A DNA stretch of 40,000 bases, taken from contig CM022665.1 in NCBI GenBank assembly GCA_012295275.1, forward strand, positions 5,530,401 through 5,570,400. The letters run 5' to 3'. Under the pieces are notes generated by a model. It had not been told where the DNA came from, did no database searches, and was given only the letters and a program-made list of their open reading frames with translations. This stretch comes from Chrysomallon squamiferum. Lineage: Eukaryota > Mollusca > Gastropoda > Neomphalida > Peltospiridae. This document shows, in pieces, positions 24,084 to 36,515 of the stretch; position 1 is the stretch's first letter, and each line of letters starts with the position of its first letter. The translations under genes were made by a program, and so were the position numbers.

Positions 24084-24216
24084 CTGATCGAACTCGCTTT
24101 TCTTTTTCTAATTCCTCATTCCGCAGACTCTCACCCATGGGCGTTCGTGTCCTGGATCGAATGTCTGGGCGTCTAGGTTTCTTCAAAACGGATTTCCTTC
24201 TCAAAGTTTCAGCCTT
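24084..24216 (-). CDS. Candidate internal exon (minus strand), charged protein
   Basis: On the minus strand CTTACTTGCTTCATTTAG is a good acceptor. It is followed by 44 codons plus one base and a GTATGC donor after TCAG. Only this frame is open. The segment reads KAETLRRKSVLKKPRRPD, then a Ser/Thr/Arg stretch, then NEELEKEKRVRS. This charged sequence looks like a disordered or coiled-coil region. It lies in intron 1 of the plus-strand gene, 465 bases before exon 2. Its phase-1 donor would join in frame to the acceptors of the candidates at 17953 or 14036. The T47 run 145 bases to its left also allows a retrocopy explanation. No family recognised. Confidence 0.35.
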
Positions 24217-24244
24217 CTAAATGAAGCAAGTAAGCGGAGTTATG

Positions 24245-24246
<2 letters not shown>

Positions 24247-24283
<37 letters not shown>
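24247..24283. repeat. (AT)n microsatellite
   Basis: Eighteen AT units in intron 1. Confidence 0.95.
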
Positions 24284-24288
<5 letters not shown>

Positions 24289-24584
24289 ATAATTTAGTAT
24301 GCATGCGTCCCACAGTATGCATAAAGCCGGAGCAACCGATGAACGCTTAAATACGCGATGCAGGATACGAACGCACGGTAGAGGCGAGTAAATAACGGAA
24401 GATGTTCAATGTCCACGCATGGATCCAGAAACGATATGACATCACTTCGTGGACGTTTGTTTTGACCACAGTGGTGGTGTACCCCTTTCTGAAATCTATA
24501 ACCGCTCCTAAAGTCTCGTGATGTGAAATTTAAAAATAAATGCATGTACGTGTGCTTACATGTTTGTAATTGTGTGTTTGTGTT

Positions 24585-24586
<2 letters not shown>

Positions 24587-24622
<36 letters not shown>
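24587..24622. repeat. (TG)n microsatellite
   Basis: Eighteen TG units ending 58 bases before the exon 2 acceptor site. Confidence 0.95.
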
Positions 24623-24626
<4 letters not shown>

Positions 24627-24680
24627 TACATATATATCCTTGTACATGAATGTATTCTTTAATCTGTGTCACTTTTACAG

Positions 24681-24833
24681 ATAGCTGGGGAGTGTTGCAA
24701 TGGAACGCTGGGGTACGCCACGAGTAACCCGTACGCCACAATGGTTTGTTCTGACATGAAGTGCTGTAACGCAGGCGAGACAGTTGCAGCTATATCAATA
24801 GACTATGCGCTGGGATTTGTTTTCAAATGTATG
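24681..24833 (+). CDS. Secreted cysteine-rich protein, exon 2 (first Cys module)
   Basis: The pyrimidine-rich acceptor CACTTTTACAG precedes 51 codons open in only this frame. The exon ends at ATG before GTACGTGG, phase 0 on both sides. It encodes residues 52-102 with six cysteines (56, 57, 74, 79, 80, 101). IAGECCNGT contains an N-glycosylation sequon (Asn58), and the module ends FKCM. The spacing C57-x21-C79C80-x20-C101 is nearly repeated in exon 3, which supports an origin by exon duplication. Cleavage of the signal peptide probably falls just before this exon. The 10 cysteines of the mature protein could form five disulfides. The family is unknown to me. Immune effector, structural and gland-secretion roles are all possible, and none is shown by the sequence. 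Confidence 0.8.
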
Positions 24834-24886
24834 GTACGTGGTAAAACGCAATTCATATGTGCGTATATGCACACACACATATTCAT

Positions 24887-26159
<1,273 letters not shown>

Positions 26160-26324
26160 CCCAAAAGTGATATACGTCAAGTGTGTTTTAACGTGGGAGA
26201 AGAAGTCAGAACGACTAACAGTGATCCAGATCGCATTCCACGTGCCTGCTGTGACGGTGCTAAACTCGACATCCTTCTCAACCAGTGGCAGGCCGCTATG
26301 ATCGTCAAGTGCGTGGCGAGATAA
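26160..26324 (+). CDS. Secreted cysteine-rich protein, exon 3 (second Cys module, stop)
   Basis: The acceptor TTTCTTTCTTTCTGCAG is excellent. The exon has 54 codons (residues 103-156) and a TAA at 26322-26324, phase 0 at its start. It carries four cysteines (111, 132, 133, 153) with spacing C-x20-CC-x19-C, parallel to exon 2. Other shared points are Thr-Asn-Ser-Asp-Pro versus Thr-Ser-Asn-Pro midway, and VKCV versus FKCM at the end. Repeat 2 lacks the extra Cys found in repeat 1 at positions 56 and 74. Its GC content is much above the intron. Intron 2 is 1,326 bases. ATTAAA at 26341-26346, 17 bases after the stop, is a possible polyadenylation signal, and another copy lies at 26633-26638. Confidence 0.8.
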   Translation, partial: PKSDIRQVCFNVGEEVRTTNSDPDRIPRACCDGAKLDILLNQWQAAMIVKCVAR

Positions 26325-26865
26325 CACGAGAGATCGCGAGATTAAATGCAAAACAGTCTATAGTTGTGATAGTTGAGATTTCTAATTAACTGGGATGCGC
26401 GTCACTTGCAAAAACTTCTGAAAATGAAAACCTTTTTTTTTTTTTTTTTTTTTTTTTGTCTATCGTACAAAATGGGATCAGACTTTTAGAAGAATGGCTC
26501 CAGTTCTGGGGTACATCGGCAGCATCCTTCATTCGTACTAAAAAATTTATCTAAATATGTTTAAAACAAAGACGTTAATACTGTAGTTATATTACAAGGC
26601 AATTTTTATTCATAATACTGACAAAATACACCATTAAATACGTGCATTCTATTTAACCAGTTTCCATTCTAAGGTATATATATATATATATTCCAGTATA
26701 TTTACGGTACTTCATCAATTGAACAGCAAATTAAATTAATAACATACCATTACTCAGTATGATTATAGTCTGTTTCCATCACGGTTTCCATTCTTTTACT
26801 GAAGATAGCCTTCCTCCAAGAATCCATCCAGTTCTCACTTTCTTTCATAACACATAATTTACCGA
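26325..26865. other. 3' flank of the secreted-protein gene
   Basis: Likely 3' untranslated region and then spacer. It contains a T25 run at 26433-26457 and (TA)n at about 26673-26690. No gene seen beyond the possible polyadenylation signals. Confidence 0.45.
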
Positions 26866-26879
26866 TTGTCGACGAGCTT

Positions 26880-27054
26880 TCAACAGAGAATGGCGATCCG
26901 CAGCGACGCAGATACGTTTTTTCTGGGAGCCCTTAAGCTTGAAATGTTATCGGGGCATTTCCCAACGATGTCTGGGTTAACTCTGTTGTCTTCTTCAACG
27001 GGGTTGTTCCGCAACAAATCACCACCAGTCTTTTTTAAAAACGTAACCACATCA
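26880..27054 (-). CDS. Possible coding fragment (minus strand)
   Basis: A GC-richer island open on the minus strand for 58 codons before TGA. It includes SDVVTFLKKTGGDLLRNN, then an acidic stretch and NISSLRAPRKNVSASLRIA. A weak acceptor (AAAAATCAG, little pyrimidine) would start it. The opposite strand is also open here (26866-27069), so strand choice is uncertain. An internal GTATCT after AGAAAAAAC could act as a donor and would leave phase 0, matching the 24216 acceptor. It could equally be a decayed transposon or gene fragment. No family recognised. Confidence 0.25.
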
Positions 27055-27069
27055 CTGATTTTTTATTAA

Positions 27070-28989
27070 AATTACAGCTCTGGATTATCTCATGTCTCAA
27101 AGTAGATCAGCCCAAGTTGTTATCATTTACGGTATTAGGCCAGGAAAATGTTTAATAGTTGAAGGTTTCAAGTCTAAGAATCGTGTAATTGTCAACGATT
27201 ATTAAGTCAAAGAATAGGGTAAAGTTCGACAGGTGTAAACAAAAAGAACGGTGTATCGATCGAAAGGAATTAATGGAAATTGGAATTTAAGTAAGAAAAT
27301 GTTTTAATAGTTCATAGTAATTAAGTCAGACAATGGTGCAATGGTTTATATAAATTAAGTACGAGAAAAATTGTGCAAGGAAAATGCCAACGTGTCCATG
27401 GCATCATATCAACATTCTTCGAAGTTTACGTGAAAAAGATTTTTGGTCTGTACCAATTTCAAGAGTTTTTCTTACTCACATTGAGTGTAAAAATGTATCA
27501 TTTTTACTAAAAAGGGAAAACATTAATATCTTGAGAACAGTATCTGAATAATGAGATTGAACAAATATATTACCAAACAACACTAGCAAATATTTATGTG
27601 GAATGATACTGATGCTGCACATATAATTACAATGAGTTCATATTGAATTCATTTCTTTGTTGGTTTATATATTTGTATTTAATCTTTGACTTTTCGACAG
27701 TTTAATCTGAAAATCCAGTATTTCTTGATATTACAGTATGCTTCACAAAAGTAAGGAATCTTTCTTCACTGTTGTCAGAAATCTGTTAAAAGATTGCATC
27801 TGAGAAAATCTCTTCACAAGACTGAAATGGTGTTTCTGAAACCAGCACTAAAATACTTTCGATAACAACACCATCGATTTCAAGACGAACATTGATAAGA
27901 AGATGTTCAAACGGACTTCAAAAAGAAATGAAAAAGAATTAGTTTATAAATAATTATTTCCACTCGTTATAGCCATTCCTTGAAGTGAACAATTCACTTA
28001 AATATATCGAAAATATGCCACATCTCTGGCACAAAGTGTGATAAACTGATAAACAGTAAAAGGATCGTTGAAAAATCGGAACCTGACATTTTATTCCATA
28101 GGATGCCACGGCGAAATATTAACGGTCATTTTGAAACATGACGGGACGTAAAATATTTAAAACAAGGGGACTGTGCTTGTTAAAAAGATTTAGTGAATAA
28201 TAATAATAACTTGTGACGAACTGAACAAACTACACCGTCCATCATCATACGTTTATCTGACGAGTAACTGCGTCATCATCTTCTTGTTGCGAATGTGTTT
28301 ACGTTATCGCAGTGTTGACGCCTACTGCCATTTGTTTGTCCGTCCTTCTTACTACTCTGTTTCAATGATAATAACAATAAACCTTGTAACGAAAGATAAC
28401 ACCTTAATTATGTTTGATTCTGATTACATTTCATAGTAAGTAACATAGATATTAAACGTTATAAAGCCATGATAATAAAGATAAATCCTGAAAAGTAACA
28501 CGGTATGTTTAATTGTTAAGAATTATTCTTCGTAACAATAATTATAATAACTTGATATTTGTTTATCATTTTCGGTATAAAACCATGAAATTTTACATAG
28601 TGACAAAAAGTCTGTGTTTAATTCTGTTCAGTTTTTCATAACATATATATCGTTAGGTATTTATGTCACGAGTAATATAATAAATATTGTCTTATTTCCT
28701 AATATTCTGTGTAATAAAACCATTGTAATATAAACAAGTGTAATACATATATTTAACTGTTAAAAACTATGTTCATTGTTATACATGTTTCCTATTTGAA
28801 AGTTCATAATAGTTTTCATACAGAACCATTGAAATCTGTAAGCGACATCTGAAAGCCTGGATTTGACAGAATATTTTTATAATTTAATTACACATAATTA
28901 ATTATTAAACATGATGTCAAAGTGGCTGCCAAATCAATAGCATTTTGTACTCAGTAACACAGCTTGTTAGTTCCTATCCTCAGAATTTA
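27070..28989. other. AT-rich spacer
   Basis: About 1.9 kb of unique AT-rich DNA with no open frames of note and few microsatellites. I see no gene, RNA or element. Confidence 0.6.
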
Positions 28990-29015
28990 TTATAATAATA
29001 ATAATAATAATAATA

Positions 29016-29098
<83 letters not shown>
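28990..29098. repeat. Head-to-head (TAA)n/(TTA)n inverted microsatellite
   Basis: About nine TAA triplets meet about 27 TTA triplets at 29016, so the two sides are complementary. The first 26 bases can fold back on the next 26 as a perfect hairpin. Confidence 0.93.
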
Positions 29099-30078
29099 AT
29101 ACTGAGATCAGAAAAACATTGAAGGAAAAAATATCTTGATAGATTTGTTTGAAATGGCAAATGAAATTATGAAAGCTTGAAAAGAAATAAAAATAACTGC
29201 TAAAAACCCGAGTTTTTAAAACTTATTTAACTAAAATAATTATTATAAATGACTAGTCTGCACTCGAGAAAGAAAAATGATTACTAAATCAATGCATAAT
29301 GACAGATTATTCTGTAACCAGAAAACTAGCTATAAATCTCTGTCATTTAAATTTTTAAAATTGATAATACTTTATCGTGCAATTCGTTGTTCTTTGCTGT
29401 CGTTCTGCATTTTTCAGTTTGGTTGCTGTTGCTTTTTAATTCTTTTGGATCTCCCGTCAACACGATATTAGTTTTAAAATTAATATTTATTTCAGAATTA
29501 ATACAACATTTGTCCTTAAAGTTTTATTCAGTATTTGTTCAAACTTTACTCAGCATTTATTTCCAAATGTGAACGTGCCTTATAAAATTATCTTTAATTT
29601 CCCAAGACTCCCTAGGAAAAATCTTATCTCAATGTTTTTTTTCTGTTTTTTTCTGGGTTTTTTCCTTAAATCTTTTTATTATTATTTCTTTTTTTGTTTG
29701 TTTGTTTTTCTGTTTATTATTATTATTATTATTAATATTTTTCATTTTATTTCCGTTTCCATTCTTTTTGTATGTATATTTTTATTCAGCTGCTTCTTTA
29801 TTTTGTTTTTCCTAGATTGTACTTTCAAGTTATCGAAAGAAACATTGATTAGCTGTCTAATTATTATCTTGATTCTAAAGAATTTATTTTATGTAATTAG
29901 CTTGTTCTACTGTCATAACTGTTATTTGTGTTTTCATTAAAATATTTTAAAAAGGAGAACATAATTTCGATAGGTATATCATGTAATCAAGGACGTCTTT
30001 GGTTAATATATATATACATACATCTTTCAGTTTCAAATAAAAATATCCAGAAATATTTCCTTGTTATTGTTATATTAT

Positions 30079-30079
<1 letters not shown>
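29099..30079. other. AT- and T-rich spacer
   Basis: No gene seen. T-rich DNA at 29630-29810 gives phenylalanine- and isoleucine-rich frames without coding character. Confidence 0.5.

Positions 30080-30130
<51 letters not shown>
30080..30130. repeat. (CT)n microsatellite
   Basis: About 25 CT units ending in CACAG. Confidence 0.95.
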
Positions 30131-30133
<3 letters not shown>

Positions 30134-30219
30134 GATATAAACCCTTTCATACAATCATCAGATTCATAATTTTACACCAGACATCAACCAAAGAAAATTA
30201 CACATTGACTATGACGCAT

Positions 30220-30329
<110 letters not shown>

Positions 30330-30519
30330 AAACAAAAGACAAGCAGCAGAAAGTAAAATCCACAAAAGAAAACATCCGCAATAAAAAAAACAAAAAAAAC
30401 CATGATAGAATATATTTTTTTTAAACCATTTAATGACTTTATCTAATTTGCATGCAGTGGTGAACTCAATTCATCAAACACGATAACATCTTAAGGTCTT
30501 CATGCCTTTGACAAATTTC

Positions 30520-30815
30520 AAAGAAATAGAATCGGTTCTGTTAGCAATTGATCGTAAAAGATCGCCGAGGAAACTAAAGAACATTGCTTCGGCAACCTCC
30601 GACAGCTGAGTGACACGGAATGCTCCGGGCGGTTCGGGGACAGATTAAACCCTGCTATACAACTCGTAATTTCTGGCTTGGGGCATTTTCTGTTTTAACC
30701 CAGGGATGAGAGATAAATTACCTATCTCTGCGGCTGCATATCGCCACAGAGTGCTTCAAGTCTCATAAGGCGGCCATTTAAATTGACTGTGGGAAAGATT
30801 GAAATTGACTGTGAT
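30520..30815. other. GC-richer island, possible conserved non-coding element
   Basis: About 300 bases of complex, microsatellite-free sequence between simple repeats. It includes CCGGGCGGTTCGGGG (30627-30641) and a GATAA motif (30711-30715). At its right edge an exact 12-base direct repeat, AAATTGACTGTG, occurs at 30780-30791 and 30802-30813. No frame is open throughout on either strand, so a regulatory element or an unknown RNA is more likely than an exon. Function is inferred only from composition. Confidence 0.35.
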
Positions 30816-31051
30816 GTAATTTTTATTACGATTCGTTTTATTGTTATTTTTTTTTTTTTTAAATGTCATTGAGCAGATTTTTCAAAATGTTTTATTATGA
30901 TTAAAAAAAAAAGGGGGGAAACTGTCTGATAGTAATCTGCTATTTCATACTGAGATGTGTTTTAAAAGAATGAAAGAAAAAGAAAAAAAAAGAGGGTGAA
31001 GAAGGGTTTTGTATTACTTACCAGAATGATGTATTTTTTAACCAGTGCTGA

Positions 31052-31089
31052 TTCACAGACACACACGCATACACACACTCTCACACACT

Positions 31090-31129
<40 letters not shown>
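31052..31129. repeat. (AC)n microsatellite
   Basis: CA dinucleotides with a few T and G interruptions on the left and a perfect block at about 31094-31128. Confidence 0.93.
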
Positions 31130-31131
<2 letters not shown>

Positions 31132-32780
31132 TACTTACTTTTGAATGCATTGTGAAGACATGTAAAAATCGAAGTAACCAAATGCTATACGAGGGATTCA
31201 TTCCGAAATGTGTGTCTCTGTGTTTGAGAGCAATAAAACACAGACAGAAGAGCATAAACAAAACAAGGCAGACACACGGACTCAGACAGATAAGAGGTTA
31301 GAGAAAAGAGGTAAATAAATAAATAAATTTATAAAACAGTATTTATAAGTATTCATTACATATGCTTACGGCAGCTTTTCTTTTTCCTGTCATCATTTTA
31401 AAATGTTTAGTCTTTGAATTCTGAGTTACAGTTGTATTCTGTGACTGTCAACATTTATTCATTACAAAAATACATAATAAACAAAATCTCCAGTTTGAGT
31501 AATGATTCAGAAAATAAGTAAAAATATTATTATTACAAGAAATGCATAAGACATAATTACGTACTCATTTTCTTTCCATAGTCGCACGTTTTCAGGGATA
31601 CACCGGTAACAGAATATTTTTACATAATACGAGCAAACTCTTTTGTTATAGATCTGTTTACAGTTAGTCGTTGTTGTTGTTGTTGTTTTTAATAGTTAAA
31701 AGTTTCACAAGATCCAGATAAGAATTTGTGACAAATACTTCTTTGTATGTATTGATTCTTTTCTGTCCAAATTTTACATAAAGCATTAACATATTAAAAC
31801 CTACATATACACAACATACCATTCAACACATTCAGTACCTTTCTATTACTGAAAAAACATCGTGTTACAAACTCAAGTTTTGTTTTGTTTTTATCTCTAA
31901 CGATACTGTCAAGTAATACAGTTGTTTCATCACGTGAATTCATCTGGTTGATGACAGGGTATAATCAATAAACATTTCTTTTATTTTCCTTTGATGTTTT
32001 GTCATTCTTTTTACTACCTGTCGTGAAAAAACAAATAATTATTTGTTATACTGACAGAGACGGGAAATTATTTGTCAGAAAAGCTATACTGTGATGGACA
32101 GATACTCCGGACGTATAACTTTGTGGCTTTTCCGGCAGAAGCTTATAATTGCAAATACTAATGATTGCCAAGGGATGTGCATCTGTCTTTTTATTACATT
32201 TTCAACTCTTTTCTTCTTTCTGTTATTTTTTTCTAATTACCATTTTCTTTTCAAAAAAAAAAAAAAAAAAGCTTCTCTTTCTTCTTTTTATTTCATTTGT
32301 TTCCTTGATTCATTATTTATTTATATTTCATTTTGTTTATTTATTTTTTGTTATTATTATTATTATTTTGTCGTCGTTGTTGTTTCATCTGCTCTATAGT
32401 TTGATCTTCACCTTTGGGTTTCTTTTGTTTCTTGTAATTCTATAAAAAAAAAATATATTATTGTATTTATTATTATTGTAATAGCTGTTGTTTTTGTATT
32501 TTGCATTTTTATTTCTATTACTTGTCTGTTATCAGCCAGTGTGTGGATAATTTTATTTTAAGAGTGGAGTGTGTGTTTATAATGATGTCATAATTCATTT
32601 TCTTTCGTAGTAACACTTAATAATTATTTTTGCATTATATGTAGTGATAAAGAGCTGAAAACAGAAGTGACAAACAGTGGAAAGACAATGAAACTTCGAC
32701 AGACGGATAGATCGACAAGAACTTTAAACAAATAGATTTACATTTCGCTATTTACAATAAATTATTTTGCTATTATTTTC
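31130..32780. other. AT-rich spacer
   Basis: No gene seen. Contains the perfect palindrome AACAAATAATTATTTGTT (32030-32047), a run of about 17 A at 32254-32270 within a T-rich stretch (32200-32400), and (TTG)n at about 31668-31686. Confidence 0.5.
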
Positions 32781-32784
32781 GTAT

Positions 32785-32833
32785 CTCTCTCTCTCTCTCT
32801 CTTCTTTTCTCTCTCTCTCTCTCTCTCTCTCTC
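32785..32833. repeat. (CT)n microsatellite, interrupted
   Basis: Two CT blocks separated by TTCTTTT. Confidence 0.92.
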
Positions 32834-33192
32834 CTTTCCATTTTTTAATCTTCTTCTTCTTTTTTAATCCATTTTCTCATTTGTTTACTTGATATTTCAC
32901 CTCGGATATAAAAAGAAAAAATGTATATTCAGATTAAATTAGCAGTGACGGGATATGAAGGAATCTACGATTAAAGATGGAGGAACTCGTTAGATGTGTG
33001 CACTCGAGAGACGATCATGTTTTAATCGTTGAGATTTTCTTGCCATCGGCTAAAAAATATTCACTAATGAAGAGTTATATGTTGAAACATTTATTGATCG
33101 AAATAAAAAGAAATGTCAGATAAACTTTAATGTGACGGGTTTGATCACAGACTTTAAAATGCTTCAAAAGAAGAACATAAATTTTGTAACAT

Positions 33193-33300
33193 TATATGTA
33201 TGTATATATGTATGTATGTATGTAGGTAGGTAGGTAGGTAGGTAGGTAGGTAGGTATGTATAAGTGCATATGTGCATATGTGCATATGTGTATAGATATC
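33193..33300. repeat. (GTAT)n/(GTAG)n and GCATAT repeats
   Basis: GTAT units pass into eight GTAG units (about 33223-33254) and then a short GTGCATAT repeat. Confidence 0.93.
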
Positions 33301-33387
33301 AAAAAGAAAATATATTTAAGACCTTTATAATATGAGAAAAAAATCATGAGGTTATATAATGGATTTGTTTTTGTTGTTGTTGTTTTG

Positions 33388-33409
33388 TTTTTTTTTTTTT
33401 TTTTTTTTT
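33388..33409. repeat. Poly(T) run of 22
   Basis: Uninterrupted T run after (TTG)n. Confidence 0.88.
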
Positions 33410-33531
33410 AGGGGGTTTGTGTGTGTGTATGTATGTGTGTGCATGCGTGCTTTCAACTGTGTTGGGGGTTAATTATATTAATATTTAAATATTTTGTATT
33501 ATATTTATTTTATATTTATTTCGAAATATTC

Positions 33532-33533
<2 letters not shown>

Positions 33534-33576
<43 letters not shown>
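33534..33576. repeat. Poly(T) run of 43
   Basis: The second-longest homopolymer in the window. Confidence 0.9.
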
Positions 33577-33720
33577 CTTTCTTATTTGGTAATGACATGT
33601 TCATTAATAATTTTTTGATTTACGAATATTTATCCTCAAGCGATACTTCTTCAAAAAACTATTCTGATGTCGATTACAGACGTTTCAATAGATTTTTTTC
33701 CAATTAGAGACAATGACTGA

Positions 33721-33810
33721 TACATGAGCTCAGACAGGTGAGGTGCGCCATTATTGTGGAGGATGCAGTTTTCACGATAAAACGAGTCTCATTGAAAAGG
33801 AGAAGAAAAA
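33721..33810. repeat. Copy of a dispersed repeat
   Basis: The core 33769-33799 aligns without gaps to 9020-9050 at 25 of 31 positions. Five of the six differences are transitions, two of them CG to TG. Similarity extends patchily upstream (GTGAG..GCGCC in both). This suggests two old copies of an interspersed element of unknown type. Confidence 0.4.
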
Positions 33811-33949
33811 TTTATGAGGATCGTGTACCGATGCCAAATCACTTTTCCCTGGATCCATATTATGAAGCCCAGAATTCATGCAGCTACAAAGCGTACTAAG
33901 CTGGATTATACAAGCAGTATCATACTTTTTACTTAAACGAAATTATCGC

Positions 33950-34256
33950 CATCAATATTAGAAGCATCTTAGCATAACCTGCCGCGAGTAATCACTGAAC
34001 AAACAAGATGGCGGTTCTTTAAGTCGTATCGTCTGACAGCGAATGTCGGAGCTCGCTGATCCCGTTTGACAAATAGAAAATTAATACGGCGAATCGATGG
34101 TTTCAAATCAGTCGTGGCGATCTCATCACGGAGGAGTGGTCAGAGGTCCACGGGTGCTGATGTTGACGTGCACAGTCTAGTCTAAGACGACGCCGAACAT
34201 GAAAAACAGTAATTTGCGGTTGGGATTGTATTTCACGTTTGTTGGCTTCCGATTCA
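33950..34256. other. CpG-rich island with TISU/YY1-like site
   Basis: A stretch with many CpG and much less AT than its surroundings. It contains CAAGATGGCGGT (34004-34015), one base from the TISU consensus SAASATGGCGGC (an initiator-plus-start element bound by YY1). The ATG in it opens only a four-codon frame (MAVL, stop), so a coding exon would need a splice within it. The minus-strand frame at 34103-34285 has no splice support. The island may be an unannotated promoter. Confidence 0.35.
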
Positions 34257-34282
34257 GGGGGGGGGGGGAAAAAAAAAAAAAA
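34257..34282. repeat. Abutting G12 and A14 homopolymers
   Basis: Twelve G are followed directly by 14 A, then C and (AAAG)n. A pure purine block of 26. Confidence 0.9.
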
Positions 34283-35084
34283 CAAAGAAAGAAAGAAAGA
34301 AAATCTTTCGTATTTTGCTATTACACTTTCTTTTCTTCTTCTTTTCTTTTTTTTTCACAAGAAAACGTCTTCTATCTCTACATTTGCATTTGTTATTGTT
34401 GATGTTGTTTCTTATTGGAAATCATAGGATTTCTTTGAATTGCTATTTATATGGTTTTGGTTGAAAATGTTATGCATAACTGTGTATTTACATATCTGTT
34501 TGTGCAGTGTGTGTACCCAGATTAGTTCTTTCCAATTTCAGCGCTAGTTTCTTGCATTTGCCAAATCAAAGATCACAGAATGTTCTGAATTATTTTTATG
34601 ATTATATTTCTACACAAAAAAGATCCCTTGCTATTAATCGGTATCTACGCTTAATTCTGACTTGCCAGGCCTAGCGAGAATCGGTTCTTTGTCCTCTCTT
34701 AACTCATTTTCTGCGACAGACGCGCCCCTGGATTTGTCAAAGAGCGTCACTGATAAAGGCGTGCTTCACAACAACTTGCTCTGATTAGCACGATAATTTT
34801 TTCTCACTGTTAATTGGTAAAATCGGTTCATCGAACACTAGTCTCAGAACTTTTAATATTAAAATATACCTTCTTGTTATTTATTCTTTATAACAAAAGG
34901 AAGTTATAATATCGTCAAAATGTATCATCATCATGCCTACAAACCTGTAAAAAAAAGTTCTGTAACATCTAAACAACACACCGAAATACTGTTGTTTAAT
35001 TCTATAGTTGATTATTCAAAAAAGGCAGTTACAATTTCCTTATCGTTGACTCATAATCTAATATGAATTTTTGCAACTAAAAAA
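34283..35084. other. Spacer with a GC-richer patch
   Basis: No gene seen. About 34650-34790 is complex and less AT-rich than its flanks and includes TTAATTGG at 34809-34816 just after it. It is a possible regulatory element, without direct proof. Confidence 0.35.
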
Positions 35085-35292
35085 GCTGTTACCATTATTA
35101 CTACTACTATTAACATCGGTAGTAGTAATAATGACTGGTATTGCTGTTATTACAACTAGCTTTCGCTACTATTAGTTAAACTACCGCTACTACTACCAAG
35201 GTTACCACTAGGCCTACTGCTGCTAATACTATAATATTATTATTAGGATACAGTTCTACTATCAGAACTATCACTCATTAATAATAATAATA
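35085..35292. repeat. Cryptic ACT/TAC trinucleotide tract
   Basis: Imperfect ACT and ATT triplets. This is the same motif as the AGT tracts elsewhere, but in the opposite orientation. Confidence 0.8.
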
Positions 35293-36426
35293 AAATGCCT
35301 GCTGTTTGTAATTCAAAAGAAAAAAAAAATCTTCGAGGAAGAAAACCAGCATCAGTTAAATACGATAATAAATTTTACACCTTCGGTCATCGTCATAGCC
35401 AGTAGAGTTATTTCCCTTCATTCGGTGTACAGTGTTCAGAAATACGTTAAAAATATTTCTAAACAAGATTATTATTTTCAAATCCTATGTATTTAATAAA
35501 TAAATAAATAAGTTATTCTAAAATAGTTTATTCACGTTAATAAACCCGTTTTTCTTTTTCTTTTTTTAAAAATAAATTCGAACTTGAAAAATGTAATGGT
35601 TTTTTTGTTGCTGTTGTCTTAATTTTATATAATAAGACCTATATTAAATTGGTTAGTTTATGAAAAAACTAAAAAAGCACCGTTCAGAAGTAAACAGTTT
35701 TCTTTATTATTAATAATAAAGTAATTGTTTTCAAAACTAGAGACAAAAAGTTTAAATAATTAAGAAGAAATAAACGATGTGAAAATGATTTATCGTCGAA
35801 CAATTTTTGAATCTCTTTCAGGAACAGTTCGATAATTTCAGTAATGGTGACATAATTATCTTGGTAATGTAACATTAAAGAAAAACACAAAAGTCAACAC
35901 CCTCACACATAAATAAAAATATTTAAAAAAAAAAAAAAATGCCTCCACCACCCTCAGCAAAAATAAATATGTGTCCATGTACTTTGATGGATGGATGGAT
36001 GGCACAGTTCAAAAATAGTTTGTCGTAATATTAAATTCTATGCCGATTAGTTAATACTATCTTTAGAATTTTCCAGGGAAGGATGAAATGATTTCTTTTT
36101 GGATATTGTTTTAAATTATTATCTTAAACTGCTATCGTTACTCTTTTTAAGGGTTGCGGGATTGTGACAGCAAAGCGGTTTAACTTCTGAGCACGCAAAT
36201 GTGTCATCCGCTATCTCAGTAAGTCACGCCCTTTGTCAAATGAATACAAACTGATTATTGACAAAACATATTATTTGTAAATATAACTGTATTATGATTC
36301 TCTGTAAATACATTGTAAATATATAGTGTATTGACTACACTGACTAAAATAATAGTTTACATGTTTATGTGTCAATCAATAGCAACACTAAGTACTAAGT
36401 AAGCACATATAAAACGTGGATGTGGC
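35293..36426. other. AT-rich spacer
   Basis: No gene seen. Short A runs (35923-35939), a GGAT tetramer (about 35988-36002) and a small complex patch at 36150-36240. Confidence 0.5.
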
Positions 36427-36440
36427 GTCGCCATGGTAAC
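36427..36440. promoter_or_regulatory. RFX X-box-like motif
   Basis: GTCGCCATGGTAAC fits the full RFX X-box consensus (GTNRCC, spacer of 0-3, RGYAAC) with a 2-base AT spacer. RFX factors bind such sites in promoters of ciliary and other genes. No adjacent exon was identified, and the first exon at 38080 is 1.6 kb away. Confidence 0.4.
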
Positions 36441-36515
36441 TAAATACGTAGAGGTAGTATTGATCATTAAGTAGTGTAAGCAATATATATATATAGTGCC
36501 GATGTAATATTATAT

